64,000 nt of DNA from Chlorops oryzae (lineage: Eukaryota; Arthropoda; Insecta; Diptera; Chloropidae). Shown here one piece after another: positions 25,365 through 37,736 of this stretch (the stretch's first letter is position 1; every line of letters starts with the position of its first letter). The DNA lies in NCBI GenBank assembly GCA_020466095.1, contig CM035807.1, positions 16,912,985-16,976,984 on the forward strand. The letters run 5' to 3'. The position numbers and the translations under genes are program-made. Under the pieces are notes generated by a model that was not told where the DNA came from, did no database searches, and saw nothing but the letters and a program-made list of their open reading frames with translations.

Positions 25365-25524
25365 GTCAACTTAATAAGTTATTCTTGTGTAAACCTCTTT
25401 TTGGGGATTGTTTTTTATAAAACGATAAAATAAAGTTCAACCAATTTAATTTTTTTATACGTGTATGGACTTAAACTGGACAAAAAATTAATATTCATAT
25501 TTTTTTTTATATTGTAAATAAATT

Positions 25525-25705
25525 TTTTTGAGTTAGAGTATACACAAAAAAATTATTTCGTTGGTCGAAGTAATACCGGCTGTTCACGTTTATTGTAATA
25601 AAAATATCGAATTGATTACACGGAGCAACACTTAAAAAATTGCCAAAATTTAACGGTAGTTTCTGAAAGTGCTCGGAGAGCATAGCAACTCCCTATACTT
25701 GGTTT
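25525..25705 (+). repeat. Direct repeat, copy 1 (pairs with 27039-27215)
   Basis: AGTTAGAGTATACAC, TTCGTTGGTCGAAGTAATA, GATTACACGGAGCAACACTT and GAGCATAGCAACTCCCTATA appear in the same order in both copies. Confidence 0.75.
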
Positions 25706-26097
25706 AGCTTAGACTGTCTGCATTTCTTTTTGAAATCGATCTCAAAAAGTGTGGCCACGAATTAAGTTGCGCACTTAATTATGGATAGGCATGATAGCCA
25801 TACCTAACATAGCAAACATCTGTTAATGAAAATATGATGATTTTCGTTTCGCTATTTATAATAAAGCAGGTAATTAGCATACCAAAACAACTTGAAACAT
25901 ATAACAGACGTAACCACAAAATATTCATTTTAAAAAGGTAACATTCGGCTCTTCATAACTGGTCGGTATTGAAAGAGCCACTGAAAGTTATGAAAGAGCC
26001 AGTACTGTAAAAAATAAATGTGCACTGTCTTTTCCGTTTTTGAGGACCAAGATTCTCCATAATTTGATATCTGAAGCAAAATTTTAAAATAATATAT

Positions 26098-27036
26098 AAA
26101 AAAGTGCATATCGATTACCTACACAGGTTTGCAAGATATCATAGATTCTACGACAGCTTTGCAGTAGTTTCTACGATGAGGAATGTCATTGATTTCAACG
26201 ATATATGACGTAGATTTAACGATATTCCATATTTGGAACTATGATGTTATTTCATTGGAACTACGATATCAAATCATAGGAACTACGATACCAAATCATA
26301 GGAGCTACGGTTTCAAATCTTGAAGTACATTTCGATAACTTCTTAATTTTGATATGAATTCTTGTCGGCGGGTTCGATCCCTGCTCCAGCCAGCGTATTT
26401 TTATTTTTATTTATTTTTTTTTTTTTTTTGAAAAGTAGATAATTTAACATTTACATTATTTAAAAAACTGAGATATTAAAGATTTTCCCAAAATTTGTAT
26501 GCTTAAAAAATTTAAAAAAAGATTCTATAGGATTTTCATGAAAGAGCTTGTGCGTGACGTTTTGGATGGCGCAATGAAAGCAACTCTATTTATTTGGTTG
26601 GCAACTTACTCTCTGTTTCCCCGTAATATTTGCCTTGAAATTTACTTGCCTTATTCTACATTTTTCCACAAATTCTTTTCTATTTGACAGGGTTCGAACT
26701 CGAACCTTCCAGATTACAAGTCTAGCATACTTCAACTATGCCATGGCGTGATATGATTTGAGCTTGCTAGTTTTATTATATCAATATAAGTGGGAAACAG
26801 TAGAAACTATTAGATTGACAGTAGAACTTATTGTATTTTACGTAGATTCTATGACATTTCCATCATAGATTCTATGATATTTTAGTCGTAAAATCTATGA
26901 TGGACATAATTCATCCACAGTAGAAACTATTATATTTACAGTAAAACTTATTGTATTTTACGTAGATTCTATTATGTTTTTCTACGTCTTCCTATCGTAG
27001 AAACAACGATGCAAAATTTTTTCAGTGTATATTTTT
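26098..27036. repeat. Complex repeat block between two direct repeats
   Basis: The left part has about four ~23-bp units of GGAACTACGATAYCAAATCATA (26233-26325). The right part has two ~129-bp copies beginning CAGTAGAAACTATTA (26802 and 26931) with ATTGTATTTTACGTAGATTC. A tRNA-like GGGTTCGATCCCTGC (near 26374) and a minus-strand tRNA-like segment (26690-26750) lie inside. Confidence 0.55.
26688..26752 (-). other. tRNA-like (Thr-like) segment, probably SINE-derived
   Basis: On the minus strand TGGCATAGTTGA matches a pol III A box. CTAGA-CTTGTAA-TCTGG forms a perfect anticodon arm with anticodon TGT, and AGTTCGAACCC resembles a B box. A 7-bp acceptor stem cannot be closed, so this is unlikely to be a functional tRNA gene. 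Confidence 0.4.
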
Positions 27037-27038
27037 TT

Positions 27039-27215
27039 TAGTTAGAGTATACACTAAAAAAAGAGGTAATTCGTTGGTCGAAGTAATAACGAAATTACAC
27101 GTTTACTGTCGAAAATCGAATTGATTACACGGAGCAACACTTAAAAAATTGCCAAAATTTGACCGGAGTTTCTGAAAGAGCTCAGAGAGCATAGCAACTC
27201 CCTATACTTAATTAT
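27039..27215 (+). repeat. Direct repeat, copy 2
   Basis: This matches 25525-25705 along its length with scattered substitutions. The pair brackets the block at 26098-27036. Confidence 0.75.
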
Positions 27216-29072
27216 GGCTATACGGTATAGCCTATACCTCATAGCTCGTTCAATATATTTCTTTCCTATTTATAATAAAGCTTAAAGCCCAAAATCCAAC
27301 ATTGCGAGAGACCGATGCGAGAGCGCGAGAAGAGACGCACACAAATTTCAATACATTCAATCTTATGTTATTATTCAAGCTCCAATGTATCGCACTGGGA
27401 GACCTCGTATCGAGAAAATTTTGAAAAATTGAATATTTCTCGTTGCGAGGCAATTTGACAGGTTAATGATGTAGCTATTTTTTGAGTACTCGCTATTGGG
27501 TACTCGTTTAAACTAATAAAACAAAAACTGTTCACTGCTCCGTGAAAAAGAGCATTTAAAATATTTCGTGAGCTTTGGTTCATTTTGAAAATTTTTTGAA
27601 AATGTTTGAATATTTTGAATTAAAATTTAAACTCAAGTGATAGCATATTATTTTTATGAGTACTCGTTACTCGTTTGATTGGTACAAATATTGCATTACT
27701 AGAAGCGAAGTTATGCTATCATCTGCGTGACGCAAAACTCTCATTGGAGATTGAAATGCGTCACGCAAAACATTTTCGTGACGTCGCGCACTCTCGCATC
27801 GGGTTTTCGCAATATTGGATTTTGCCCTTAAGCCCGAAACTCGAAAAAAATAGTTTTACTTAGTACTAACCAATCCAAAAAAAAAAAAAAATTCATCTAA
27901 CTAATGCCTACAAATTTTAAAAATCTCAAAAATGTTTATATTGAAATGAAGAATAATTATAATTGTTTAACTTCTTCAGTTACACTAATTGCATCCGAGA
28001 GCTCCTTGATATAATTTTACCCCTGAAAAGCTGGACAATATTTACCCAAAATCAGACGAAAAAATTCAAAATTACCCTTTGAATATGCTCGAAATTTGTA
28101 ATCCAGCAAATGGCAAATGATTCAGAACATTGAAAATAATTTTTTGGTACCTGCGAGAACTGTTATCAAGTGGGGGAAAATATTAAAATTTCAAAGCCAT
28201 CGGTTGAATAGTTTGGTCTGTAGGCCATGGACCGTTCTAGAAAACGGTGTTTCGAGAAAAACGCGCCACATATTCTCAATCAGTTTAACTATCGAGATAT
28301 GAAAGAAACCAAAATGTTTTTCAAAAGTGGTTACTTAAGAATAACCCTTTAAAATTATTTTAAAAAAATATCCTCGAGCTACTCTCAATTGTTCATTTTA
28401 ACGATTCTAATACTGACGTCATTTTTTATGTCCCCTGGTACGACATTCTGAATAAATTTTCCTACATTGAAATGTCACTCTCCAATGAGAGATAACAAAA
28501 AAAAATTGCTTTGTTTTCTTACACAATGCTTCGTTTCCCATATTCTTAATCTTATTTATTTAGGACTTTTAATTAAAAGCCAAAAAACGGATATCCAATT
28601 TATTATTTGCTTCAAAAATTGGGGTTACTTTTATGCCTAATGTGGGTACTCACAATTCTGATGTCTGTCATAAAGCTTAAAAGCATATTTTCACTTCAAA
28701 ATGCCAAAGTTGCAACTTACCACCAAAACATACATAGGTGTTATTTGTAAATTTATTGAGTCAGGCACATGGCAGGAGAGCCAATAAATAAAAATTCCAT
28801 TCAAGTCATGCAAGCTGAGGATGCGTTTTCGAGTAGCAAAAGAAGACGCAGAGAAAGAAGGAAGAATGTGTTGTGCCATAGCATTGCTGTGCTATGCCAG
28901 TGTATGTAAATAAATTATTGTTTTGCGGTACAATTCAGGTTATTAAGTTGTTGCACTCGTTCCCCAGAATTCATTTCTTCAATGTGTCTTTCTAGTCTTT
29001 TTTTTTTCTGGGCTCTGTCAAAAAACAACGAAGCAGACTGTGTTCCTCTCTACTTCAACATCATGGTTACTT
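27216..29072. other. AT-rich non-coding DNA
   Basis: GCGTGACGCAAAACTCTC and GCGTCACGCAAAACATTTTC (about 27725-27785) are short repeated words. No gene seen. Confidence 0.45.
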
Positions 29073-29560
29073 CCCAGCGGGAAAAGTCGTTATGACATAA
29101 CCAATACCATCAGGGTGACACCGAAAAAGGAACGCATGTCATTTAGTATGAAGCTTTAGATTTAAGGTATTTCTTTAAAATGGCAGGAGTAAAATAAACA
29201 GGTATAGATGACAATGTCACCCGACGCCTGCCCAATCTCTCTCTCCCTTTTCCCAATAGGTCTATATTTTTGGATATTATTTTTGAATAATGCTTTGTCT
29301 ACACCGACATTGATTGAGAGTCTGCATCGTGAGCTACCATTATGAGGAGCTGTAGGCCAACGAGAAACGAGGAACTGATGAGTGACAGTCCTATCTTAGT
29401 AAGTTATTTCGAACTGTTACTTCAGGTTTATGTATCCTATCTTCCAATGTAACAAAAAAAAAGAGGGTGTGATTTTTCAAATATTTACAGAGTCATGCAT
29501 GACATTGTCACGTATATGTCACTGATGACTTTTTCATGCACGGGACATTTTCCAACCAGG
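29073..29560. mobile_element. Probable diverged CCCAGC-ended element (488 bp)
   Basis: The left end CCCAGCGGGAAAAGTC and the inverse of the right end (CCTGGTTGGAAAATGTCCCG) resemble the terminus at 1613. The interior holds GTCATGCATGACATTGTCAC near 29492, also found in the tandem repeat at 1316. The boundaries are approximate. Confidence 0.4.
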
Positions 29561-32500
29561 TTGAATGGCATGTTTTATGTGTGGGTGTGTGTGTGGGTAG
29601 CTACACCCGAGAGAACCCATTCGACTGAATGTGTCTCAACGCAAATGAATTGTCAAAAGTGTCAAAATCTCATAGACTAGGTATATGTATTCTTGTTTAT
29701 AAATGAAATAGACAAAATAAAATCCAATCAAGGCACAATTCACTTAAAATAGAAGAAACAAAACGAAGGAAGAATAAAAAGTTATCTTTAATCTAAATTA
29801 GTACTTTGAGACTCTTAGGACGACATAAACTTTTAAAAGTCACTTCAATCACATTCAGGACAATTCGAATTTAATAGCATACTTTCGAAAATTGTTCCCA
29901 AAGTTTTCAAGAACCTTTTTCTGTTGCTTCTTTATACATTTGTGAGGCAAGAGCGTAGGTACGTTGTGCGGTAACAAAGAAAAAGGGATGACAGCAAAAT
30001 GAAGAATAGTTGAAGTATAAAATTTTTTAGAACTTTCGACTTTCCCTTTTTCATTCGTTTTGGTTTTATGGGGTTTTTTTCAATTTTTTTTTTTTTTTTT
30101 TTGTCTTCAATTGTGATGAAGTTACGCAATAATTTGCTAAAAGGATATGAGCCTATCTAGTTTTATTAGATAGCAAAGCTCGCATCAACTTGTGGACCAT
30201 CAACTTAAACAAAGGATTTATACGAAAGAAATGAAGAGAAAGAATGAATGAAAAGAAGATGAATCAAGATAGGCCGCCTCGAAGGCAATATTGTTTTCAA
30301 TAAACCAGTTCAAAGGAAAGATATTGAGAGGATGACGAAGAAAAGGTTAGATTTTATGTGGTCTCTTAACCCTTAAAACTATTGAATGAGATTCAAGGGA
30401 TGTTGAGCACTTGAACATGAGGTTTTCGCAAATTTAGATTTCAAAGATGCTTAACTATTTGGTTCATCAGGAACATCTGTGTTTTATACAACTGTGATAG
30501 TTTTTTATAAGAAATTTCTAAAACCGACCAGAAATAAATGGTTTCCCTCTATTTCGGCTATGAGGAATCGAACTGCGTCATTCGTTTTTTGAGTTAATGT
30601 TACGGTTCATACAAAACATACAGTTTTTGCTTCGTTTTTACGTATGAATTTAGAGCTTGAATTCTGGACTAGTCTCAAAATGAACCTCTCAGGGCTCAAA
30701 AGCCCAGCCTGGCACTGTTAATCATAGGTGGTAATATAATCTATGATGACCTGTTTGAAGTATACTGTACTAAATTGAAAGAGGTTCTCCTACTAAATCA
30801 ACGGTACACACACGAGTTTTTAACAGTCACACAGAACCGCACAACTTCGCTCTGGGAAGGACTTTTTTCCTATTAATGATGAACAGCAAAGGACCTAGTG
30901 ACTGGTTCGACTAATTGAAAAAATCCATTCTCATCAGACTAGTTCGAATTTTATCATCACAAAAAGAAGAAATTCGAGTCCTTGAATATATTAAAGTACC
31001 TACTTATTACGAAAAAAAAATACGCTCAGCTTAAGCGATTACTTGATCTGCCTTCCCATTTTGATCTTGAACTTTTTCACACAAATTCAACACCTAGCGA
31101 GAAAATCGAACAGTTGCAGTAACGACAGGATATCGGAAAAGTTTTCGAAACATTTGACTGGCATCTGCTGATGTTGACTCCAACAAAGTGCTTTGAACAA
31201 ATCAAAGTATTTAAACATTTTTTTTTCTTTTTCCAACACAAACCGTGAGACGTTCTTAAGGACATAGGAGTTCCCTTGCTGTCAATCAGCTTGTTCGAAA
31301 GTCTTAAAAGAGGCTTATTAAAAAAGTAAAATCGTGCTAGAATTTCGATTGTTTTTAATTGGAAATAACGCCAATTTCTTCTGTCGCTTCTGGGAGGTAA
31401 CTCAGTTGCTTTAGTATCAAATGTCGTAGCCATGGTTCTTGAAGACACAAAAAAAAATCAAACAAACAAAAAATCGTATTATTTCTGCCGTTCGAGCAAA
31501 GGAATTTTTCCTTTGTCTAGAGGATCTTTCCATTTACGCCAATTGTTCGCAATTTCTCCTTGTTTTTTGTTGTTATTTTTGTAGTAATTTTCATGTGTTT
31601 TCTTTCACCTTTTCAATGCCAATCAAATGCTTATCGATTTCGCCAGCAATAATGAAAGTCACTTTCGAGTATCTTTTGTGAACGTGGCGGTTGTTTGTTC
31701 TCGATCCTGATTGTGATTTCCAAGTGAGAATATTTAATGTTTTCCAAAAATAATTGAAAAACTAATTAAGACTAGAACAAAGGAAATTATGATAGAAGTC
31801 GTTATGGATTCTTTTTAACGTCTTTTAAATAACCTTTTCAAAGATGTCGAATATTAAATTGATACTTTGCCTGGCAACAAAAGTCGTCTTTGTCGTATTT
31901 TTTTACATCTCCGTTCGACATAATAGATGTGACATTATAATAAAGCTCACATTTCTTTTAGATCGTGATGAGTAGGACAACAGAAAATATGAATTTTTCT
32001 GTAGGTACCGAAAGTGTTATTAATAGAAGAACAATAATTAATTTATTAATTTGAAAATGTGTTCAAGCGATGCTTGAGAAAGAAATCCATAAGCGACTAT
32101 TTTTGCTGAGGTATGTCCATTTCGATCTGCCGTATGAGGTCTCATCAGAGCAATTGTTTTTTGTATTTTTTCTATTGCCTTATTTAAAATCGTTTGAGTC
32201 GTTTCTATTACTTTGAACACAACCGTACATTGCAACATTAAAAGAAAAAGCTTTCATTTGAATTGCTGTTTTAGAAATATTTTGCTTATTTGAAAGCATT
32301 TAATTGGATTCGGTTTCCTTCGAAACCTGATTAAACAAGAGAAATGATTTTAAAATAATGATTTCACCATCAAATTTTAATTAAAAGTAATGTGGACGTT
32401 CATTTGACAGGCAATTATATCTTTTATTTATTTATAGAACGAAATTCTATTCTCGTGGAGTCTGATCAAATTGATAAGTAAAATTTGAAATTGAAAAGGT

Positions 32501-33506
32501 GTTCACTGAATCTGTCTATCTGCCTCAAGAAGGCGACCTTTGATCCATTTGTACTTGCGTTCAAAGGACGAATTATTATTCATAAATTTTTTAAAACTGT
32601 TGGAATAATTTTAGCGAAATAAAATTTCTAAAAATTAAGGATTTTTATAAAAACAGAGCCAATGGAAAGAATGAATCATAATTTTTTGCATTTAAGGGAC
32701 TTTTTTAATATTATTAAGAGTGAAGGTTCATATCTTCGGCTTAAAGTGTAAACCTGCTAGCTAACAATTTCAAAACTTTACAGGGTAAACAAAAAACACT
32801 TTTTTTTCAAGACTTCAAAGTAGGGAAGGAGACCCAAAATATGGATGGTTTATTTTGTTCCTATATTAAGTCTCTTCTAAATTCGATTCTGTGCACCATA
32901 CAAAGTCTACTTGGAGTTACTTGTTTGTGTTAGCTGTGAACTTTGACCACAGTTGGACTTAGCAGTTTTACTCATCACCAATTTCTCCGTATTTAGAATT
33001 TGAAATTAAAAAAGATTTTTTTGCCTGACGATGCAGTGTGCTTTTTTCTTTCGAATGACATCGAAAAGTCGGAATCGGTCAAAATTGGACTTAGCAGGTT
33101 TACACTTTAAGCCGACGATATGTGAATCAGAAGCTTTAAGAGAAACGTTTTCAGAAATCACGAGGAATTTTTAATTACTTCCCGACTAGTGACAAATATT
33201 CTACGTTACATCAAAATTTATTTGCCAGCCAATGCATTCAATTGAGCAATAATTTAAAAATAGCCACTTCTTCATTGGCTTATTCCAAGAGTTATATACA
33301 TATATTTAATCCTTTTATGCCTAGGTGGAACATAGAGCCGTTCCAACAGTAGTTCACTTGTATTTTCTTGTTGCTTGCAGTAAGGAAACAGTCATCAAGG
33401 CCTAAATAATTTTGAACTCAGAGACCAGTTGATTTTCATGGTTAAAGTGTAGGCAAGTGTGACAATTCACTCTTCGGGAAACCAACTTAGGGAATAATAA
33501 AATATT
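29561..33506. other. Non-coding DNA with weak minus-strand coding-like frames
   Basis: On the minus strand, 31077-31448 and 32038-32238 hold open frames of 123 and 66 residues. Around 31500-31560 a short stretch reads EIANNWRKWK, reminiscent of retrotransposon Gag. GCTTAAAGTGTAAACCTGCT (about 32740) has an inverse near 33090-33115, so 32740-33115 may be an unassigned TIR element. Nothing is firm. Confidence 0.35.
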
Positions 33507-33544
33507 CAGTCGAAACTCTCTATAACGAACTCCTCTAAAAAAAA

Positions 33545-33913
33545 CCCAGCCGGAACTGTGTACAGGAAGTGCCCGATCACTGCCATAGCACCAAGTATGA
33601 TGTACAAAACACTATGCTGATGTACAAAACTTATGCACTTTTGTTAAAAACTGTCCTAGGCTGGTGCTGTGGTGTGATAACTGGGTTCGAAGTGAGAAAG
33701 CGGCTGTATATGGGCATATTTCGTGCGTTTTCGTTGCTAAAGCACATTGCTGTATACAACGTGTACTTCGTGCCGTTCGGCTTCGGTTGCTTCTTCGGTT
33801 CTGCATACTTGCTATGCACCAAGTTTATCGTGTAGTAGGCAGTCAACTATTTCATTTTTGCCTATTAACTACTCTGTACACTGAGTGCCTAGTATCTACA
33901 AGGCCCGGCTGGG
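33545..33913. mobile_element. CCCAGCCGG-ended element (369 bp) nested in a pogo-like MITE
   Basis: Inverted ends CCCAGCCGG and CCGGCTGGG lie inside the pogo-like MITE. The same terminus bounds 1613-1948 and, in a diverged form, 29073-29560. Short open frames inside look random. No target duplication is clear. Confidence 0.6.
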
Positions 33914-33987
33914 AAAGTTCTCTCTATAGTGAATCTTCTCAAGGTTTTCAATTCAATTCAATTTTTTTAAGAGTTAATACATAAGAA

Positions 33988-34231
33988 GTGGCTCTGGGAT
34001 AGCGTAGGGGATGCGTGCTATGCTCTTGATCCCAGGGTCCGAGTTTCGATTCCCGGCACAGGCGAAACGGAGTGTAATGTTCCAAGCCTAGCATTGGTTT
34101 TTCAAAAAATCGCATGTTAGAGGCACTTTACACAATAAGACATGCACTCACACAAAATCTCCTTGGTATCACAATTGGCCGATTAACGGCCTAAGTGGCA
34201 GCCACTTCAACCTACCTACCAACCTACCTGG
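33988..34231 (+). mobile_element. tRNA-derived SINE (family A), copy 2, complete
   Basis: This uninterrupted 244-bp copy has an A box at 34000-34010, a B box (TTTCGATTCC) near 34044-34053, the GTGGCAGCCAC 3' hairpin and a CCTACCTACCAACCTACC tail. A perfect 10-bp target duplication TACATAAGAA lies at 33978-33987 and 34232-34241. It is inserted in a pogo-like MITE. Confidence 0.9.
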
Positions 34232-34372
34232 TACATAAGAATATATCTTTTAAGTACAATGGAAGTTTTTTTGGCTATATATTTAGTGCCTTTATTTTGT
34301 CCTTATAACGAATTCCCTTTATATGTAATTCTATTACGGTCCCTTGAAATTCGTTATAGAGAGCTTCGACTG

Positions 34373-35955
34373 TATTCCACACCCTTCACAAAACTCTTTC
34401 TCAGACAACGTCCGCTATTACTATTTACTGTGCCATTGAAGATTAGTAATAATATCCCAAGGGATAGTTCCATTGCGAGAAGGGGAAGAAACTCGAATGG
34501 GGTCTGAAAACATCTGGATCGCAATTTCTTTTAATCAAAAGGGCCTTTTTTTTTAAACGAAAGAAAGAAAAAACGAAAACACGGGTTTTTCAAAATAAGT
34601 AGTAAAAGAATAAATATTCTTGTAAAAATATTGAATCTTCTTAGACAGAATTATCCGCTCACGAAAAAAAAAACGCGTTTCGAATTCTTCTAATTACACA
34701 TTTATCTGTGACACACGCAGACCCTACCCTATCTACTACCTATGTTCCGCTCAATCCCCTGGAAATGCAATAAAATTTTTTAATCTTCTCACCATGAATT
34801 TATGTTACTCGCAATCCCGAACCGTCAAAATGAAATCCACTCTCAGCTCAAGGAAAACAAAACGAAGAATCCTGTCTTTAACGCAACGGTAGGCCCGTAA
34901 TCTTAAGGCTATAGGCAAAAGTGCGTTGTGAAGTGGAAATCTTTAAGAAAATGTAAAGAAGGAAAACGGAGAAAAAAATTTAAAAAAAAAGACGCTTGCA
35001 AATCTACTTTTCAAAGCAACAAAATGAATCTTGAACTCGCTGGATGGCTGGCTGTATTAAGTTCGCGCAGCACGAGTAGGTATTCCCGAATTGGAACGGA
35101 GTGGAAAGGAAGGGAAAACGCACAGCTTGAGATAAGCCTAACAAGTCCCTGCCACTTATTGTCGCAGCCAGTAAGAAAGACAGATATCGAGGTATTCGTG
35201 AGCCTTTGCGTGGCCTGAGAACTTAAGAGAACAGAAAAGAACAGAATAGCAGCGAAAAGAAAGTGCAAAGCGTTCAAGAAAATGGAATGGATGTTGGAAG
35301 GAAGCATGTACGAAGTTGCAAGCTGTTTGTTTTTTTTCTTCTTGGTCCTTGAACGTTGTCTCTGTCCGATGCCGTAGCGGCTTTCATTTGTTTCACTTTG
35401 CGCTCGCATGTCGCTAATAAATTCGCCGCTATTCTGCCGTGGGATTTATACGTTGCCTTCAGACAACAACGTGCTCCCATACACTCAAGGCAATTTCCAT
35501 TCTAGGCGGCAGCGGTTGTGGATATTTTAGCCAAAAAAAAAAAAAAACTCCTGCCACAGCTATTGCCTTTGCGCTGCATTGCCAACTAAACTCTGAGGGA
35601 TTTAGGGCAATTTAATTTACTTTTGTGTTGGCATTTAGTGCGAATCGTAGGAAGGTTTTTCTTTCTGGCCTCTTGCATAAGCAATGCTGACTTTTTTGTT
35701 TGTTTGTTTTTTCATTTTGCTTTTCCTTCCGCTGACGCATGTCCTTAAGCGAGTTGATAACACGCTAGAACGACAGTGACAACGACAACGGAAATCTTCA
35801 CTTTTGACGCAGCTTTTTTTTCGCCTTTCTTCGACTGCTGCATCTACTCGCATCTAGTTTGGTTCGAAATCATTTTGGTCCTTCAGTTCGACAGCAAACT
35901 TTATGGAACTTTTAACTTTGAGGCATTTCGACAGTTCTCGAGGACTTTGCTGATA
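34373..35955. other. Unique non-coding DNA
   Basis: Relatively GC-rich around 35000-35850. Frames overlap on both strands without recognisable domains, and a minus-strand TATAAAT occurs near 35446. Possibly regulatory. Confidence 0.4.
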
Positions 35956-37156
35956 TTAGGTGTAGTAAAAAGAAATCCATTATTTTTGCATTAAATTGAG
36001 GCTTTATTTAAGAAGTTGAATGACCGATTTAGGTCAAATATGCGTCGTTTGTTCGATAACTTGTTGCCATTTTAAAGGTAATTTCATTATGCTCTCTCAT
36101 AGAAGCCTTCGTTCCTATTAGCAAAAAATTGAGACAGTCGAATTTCAAAGCCTTATTGAACGAATGTTTCCCAGCAAAATTGTTCGCCATGGACAGGAAC
36201 AGAGGTAATCACTTTTGGTCCGGTCCGGATATAAGGGGTGCAGAAGAACCTCCCAACCAAACTCCCGGAGCTTTCGATCATATCGATGTGTGTGGCCTGG
36301 CGTTGTTGTGGAACAAATTCCTCCCTATTGGCCAAAGCGGCCGCTTATGCGATGTTCCTTCAGACGGTCCAAAGTTGACAGTAGAGTTCCGAGTTAAGAG
36401 TTTTTGCCGTATGGAGCAGCTATAGTAGAAAACCCTGCCAATCCCACCAAAACACACAGCAAAACCTTCCTGGCCGTCAATCCTGGCTTGGCCACCGTTT
36501 CCGCCGGTTCACCGTGTTTTCGACCACGACCGTTTTTTGATTGTCGTAAGTGACCCACTTTTTCATCACCAGTCACAACCGCTTCAGAAGGGTCGATTTT
36601 GTTGCGGTTCAGCAGCGTTCGCGATGAAAATTCGGTCTGTGAGGTTTTTTTTGCGTTAACTGTTGGACCCATACATCGAGCTTTTTGTGTATAGCTTATT
36701 CAAATGGTTCCCAAACGGTTTTTTTTGTGCAATCTTTAGTCTTTTCAATCGAAACATGTAACTGACGTCGGACTCGATAATTTCCAGTTTTACACATTTT
36801 GACTTGGCCTTCCATGGTTGGTCATCCTTGACATCGAAGTTAACAAAATCACGAAATCAAAAATTGCGCATGATTGGCTGTTACAGATCAGGTCCATAAA
36901 CGTATTACATTTTCAGCCGCCTGGCTTGGTTTTCTCCCTTTCGAAGAAAAACTGTAAAATGTAGCGAATTTTCTCTTTGCTTGTCCTTTTGACAAGCTCT
37001 CAAACAAAATGAATCAATCAATCAAAAAAGTGTCAAAAAAGCTTTTTAGTAGGAACGTCCTTTCTAATGCCCCCTAGCGGAACACGATCGGATTAAACCA
37101 GATGCAGATAAATAAATCTTTGGAAAAAATAATGGATTTTTTTTTACTATACCTAA
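35956..37156 (-). pseudogene. Second mariner copy, frameshifted throughout (1201 bp)
   Basis: Both mariner termini are present and TA flanks the copy (35954-35955 and 37157-37158). Side by side with the intact copy at 46996-48282, stretches of 60 or more bases are identical, but there are many one-base gains and losses. They often fall in homopolymers (for example AAA to AAAA, TTTT to TTTTT, CC to C), and the copy is 86 bases shorter overall. The transposase frame is broken repeatedly; the longest readable piece is 36394-36672. The excess of indels over substitutions is odd for neutral decay and resembles uncorrected long-read error. Confidence 0.9.
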
Positions 37157-37328
37157 TATTTCTTTAATCTACGATTCCCGATATCCGTTTTTGTTTTGCG
37201 TCTAATGAAAAACTTTCGTTCTCTTCCCTCCCCGGGCCGATTCAAAAAATATGGAAGGGTACTACATATATTTGGACTTCCCACTGAATGAATTTAAATG
37301 TGTGCAGGAACGAATCAACATTTCAAAT

Positions 37329-37493
37329 ACACTCTCTATAAAAATCTCCTCTATAACGAATTTTTCACTATAGCGAATATTCTCAAGGGGTTTTCGCTAC
37401 AGTTTTAGTGCCATCTTTTCTCCTTAAAGCGAACTCTCTCTCAAATGAATTTTTTTCCAGTCTCTTGGAATTCTTTAGAGAGAGTTTCGACTG
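37329..37493. mobile_element. pogo/Tigger-like MITE, short uninterrupted copy
   Basis: It holds CTCTATAACGAATTTTTCAC, CACTATAGCGAATATTCTCA, then AGAGAGTTTCGACTG and TA. It is the uninterrupted counterpart of 33507-34372. Its left end is degenerate. Confidence 0.65.
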
Positions 37494-37736
37494 TACTATA
37501 ATAAATTTATATTTAAATATACATTACATTGTTATGCCAAGAGGGTAATAACTATATTATATATTATTATAACATACCAAAAACAAATCCAATATTCTTC
37601 ATACTAGGCTCGTTTAAAAGGTATTTTAAACATTTTTGGAATATGCATACCAAACATGCTCGTTCTTGTTCCAACGGCATTAATATTTTAGATTGAAGTT
37701 TCGTGAGGTATTTTTATACGACACTACTCTGTGTCG

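Larger units (their letters stand above)
33507..34372. mobile_element. pogo/Tigger-like MITE with two nested insertions
   Basis: It begins CAGTCGAAACTCTCTATAAC and ends in the inverse (GTTATAGAGAGCTTCGACTG followed by TA). CAGT termini with TA targets are typical of pogo/Tigger elements. A CCCAGCCGG element (33545-33913) and a SINE (33988-34231) interrupt it. The remaining sequence parallels the copy at 37329-37493, including CTATAGYGAATMTTCTCAAGG and CTTTAGTGCC-like blocks. Confidence 0.75.

Noticed and set aside
26688..26752. Functional tRNA-Thr gene on the minus strand
   Set aside because: The anticodon arm and promoter boxes look right, but an acceptor stem cannot be formed.
31077..31448. 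123-residue minus-strand frame with upstream AG
   Set aside because: No recognisable domain, no good donor, and composition shifts mid-frame. Kept only as a note in the region entry.
33569..33984. Overlapping frames of 88 and 106 residues (plus strand) and 64 and 71 residues (minus strand)
   Set aside because: They lie in or across the CCCAGCCGG element, in conflicting frames with no conserved motif.
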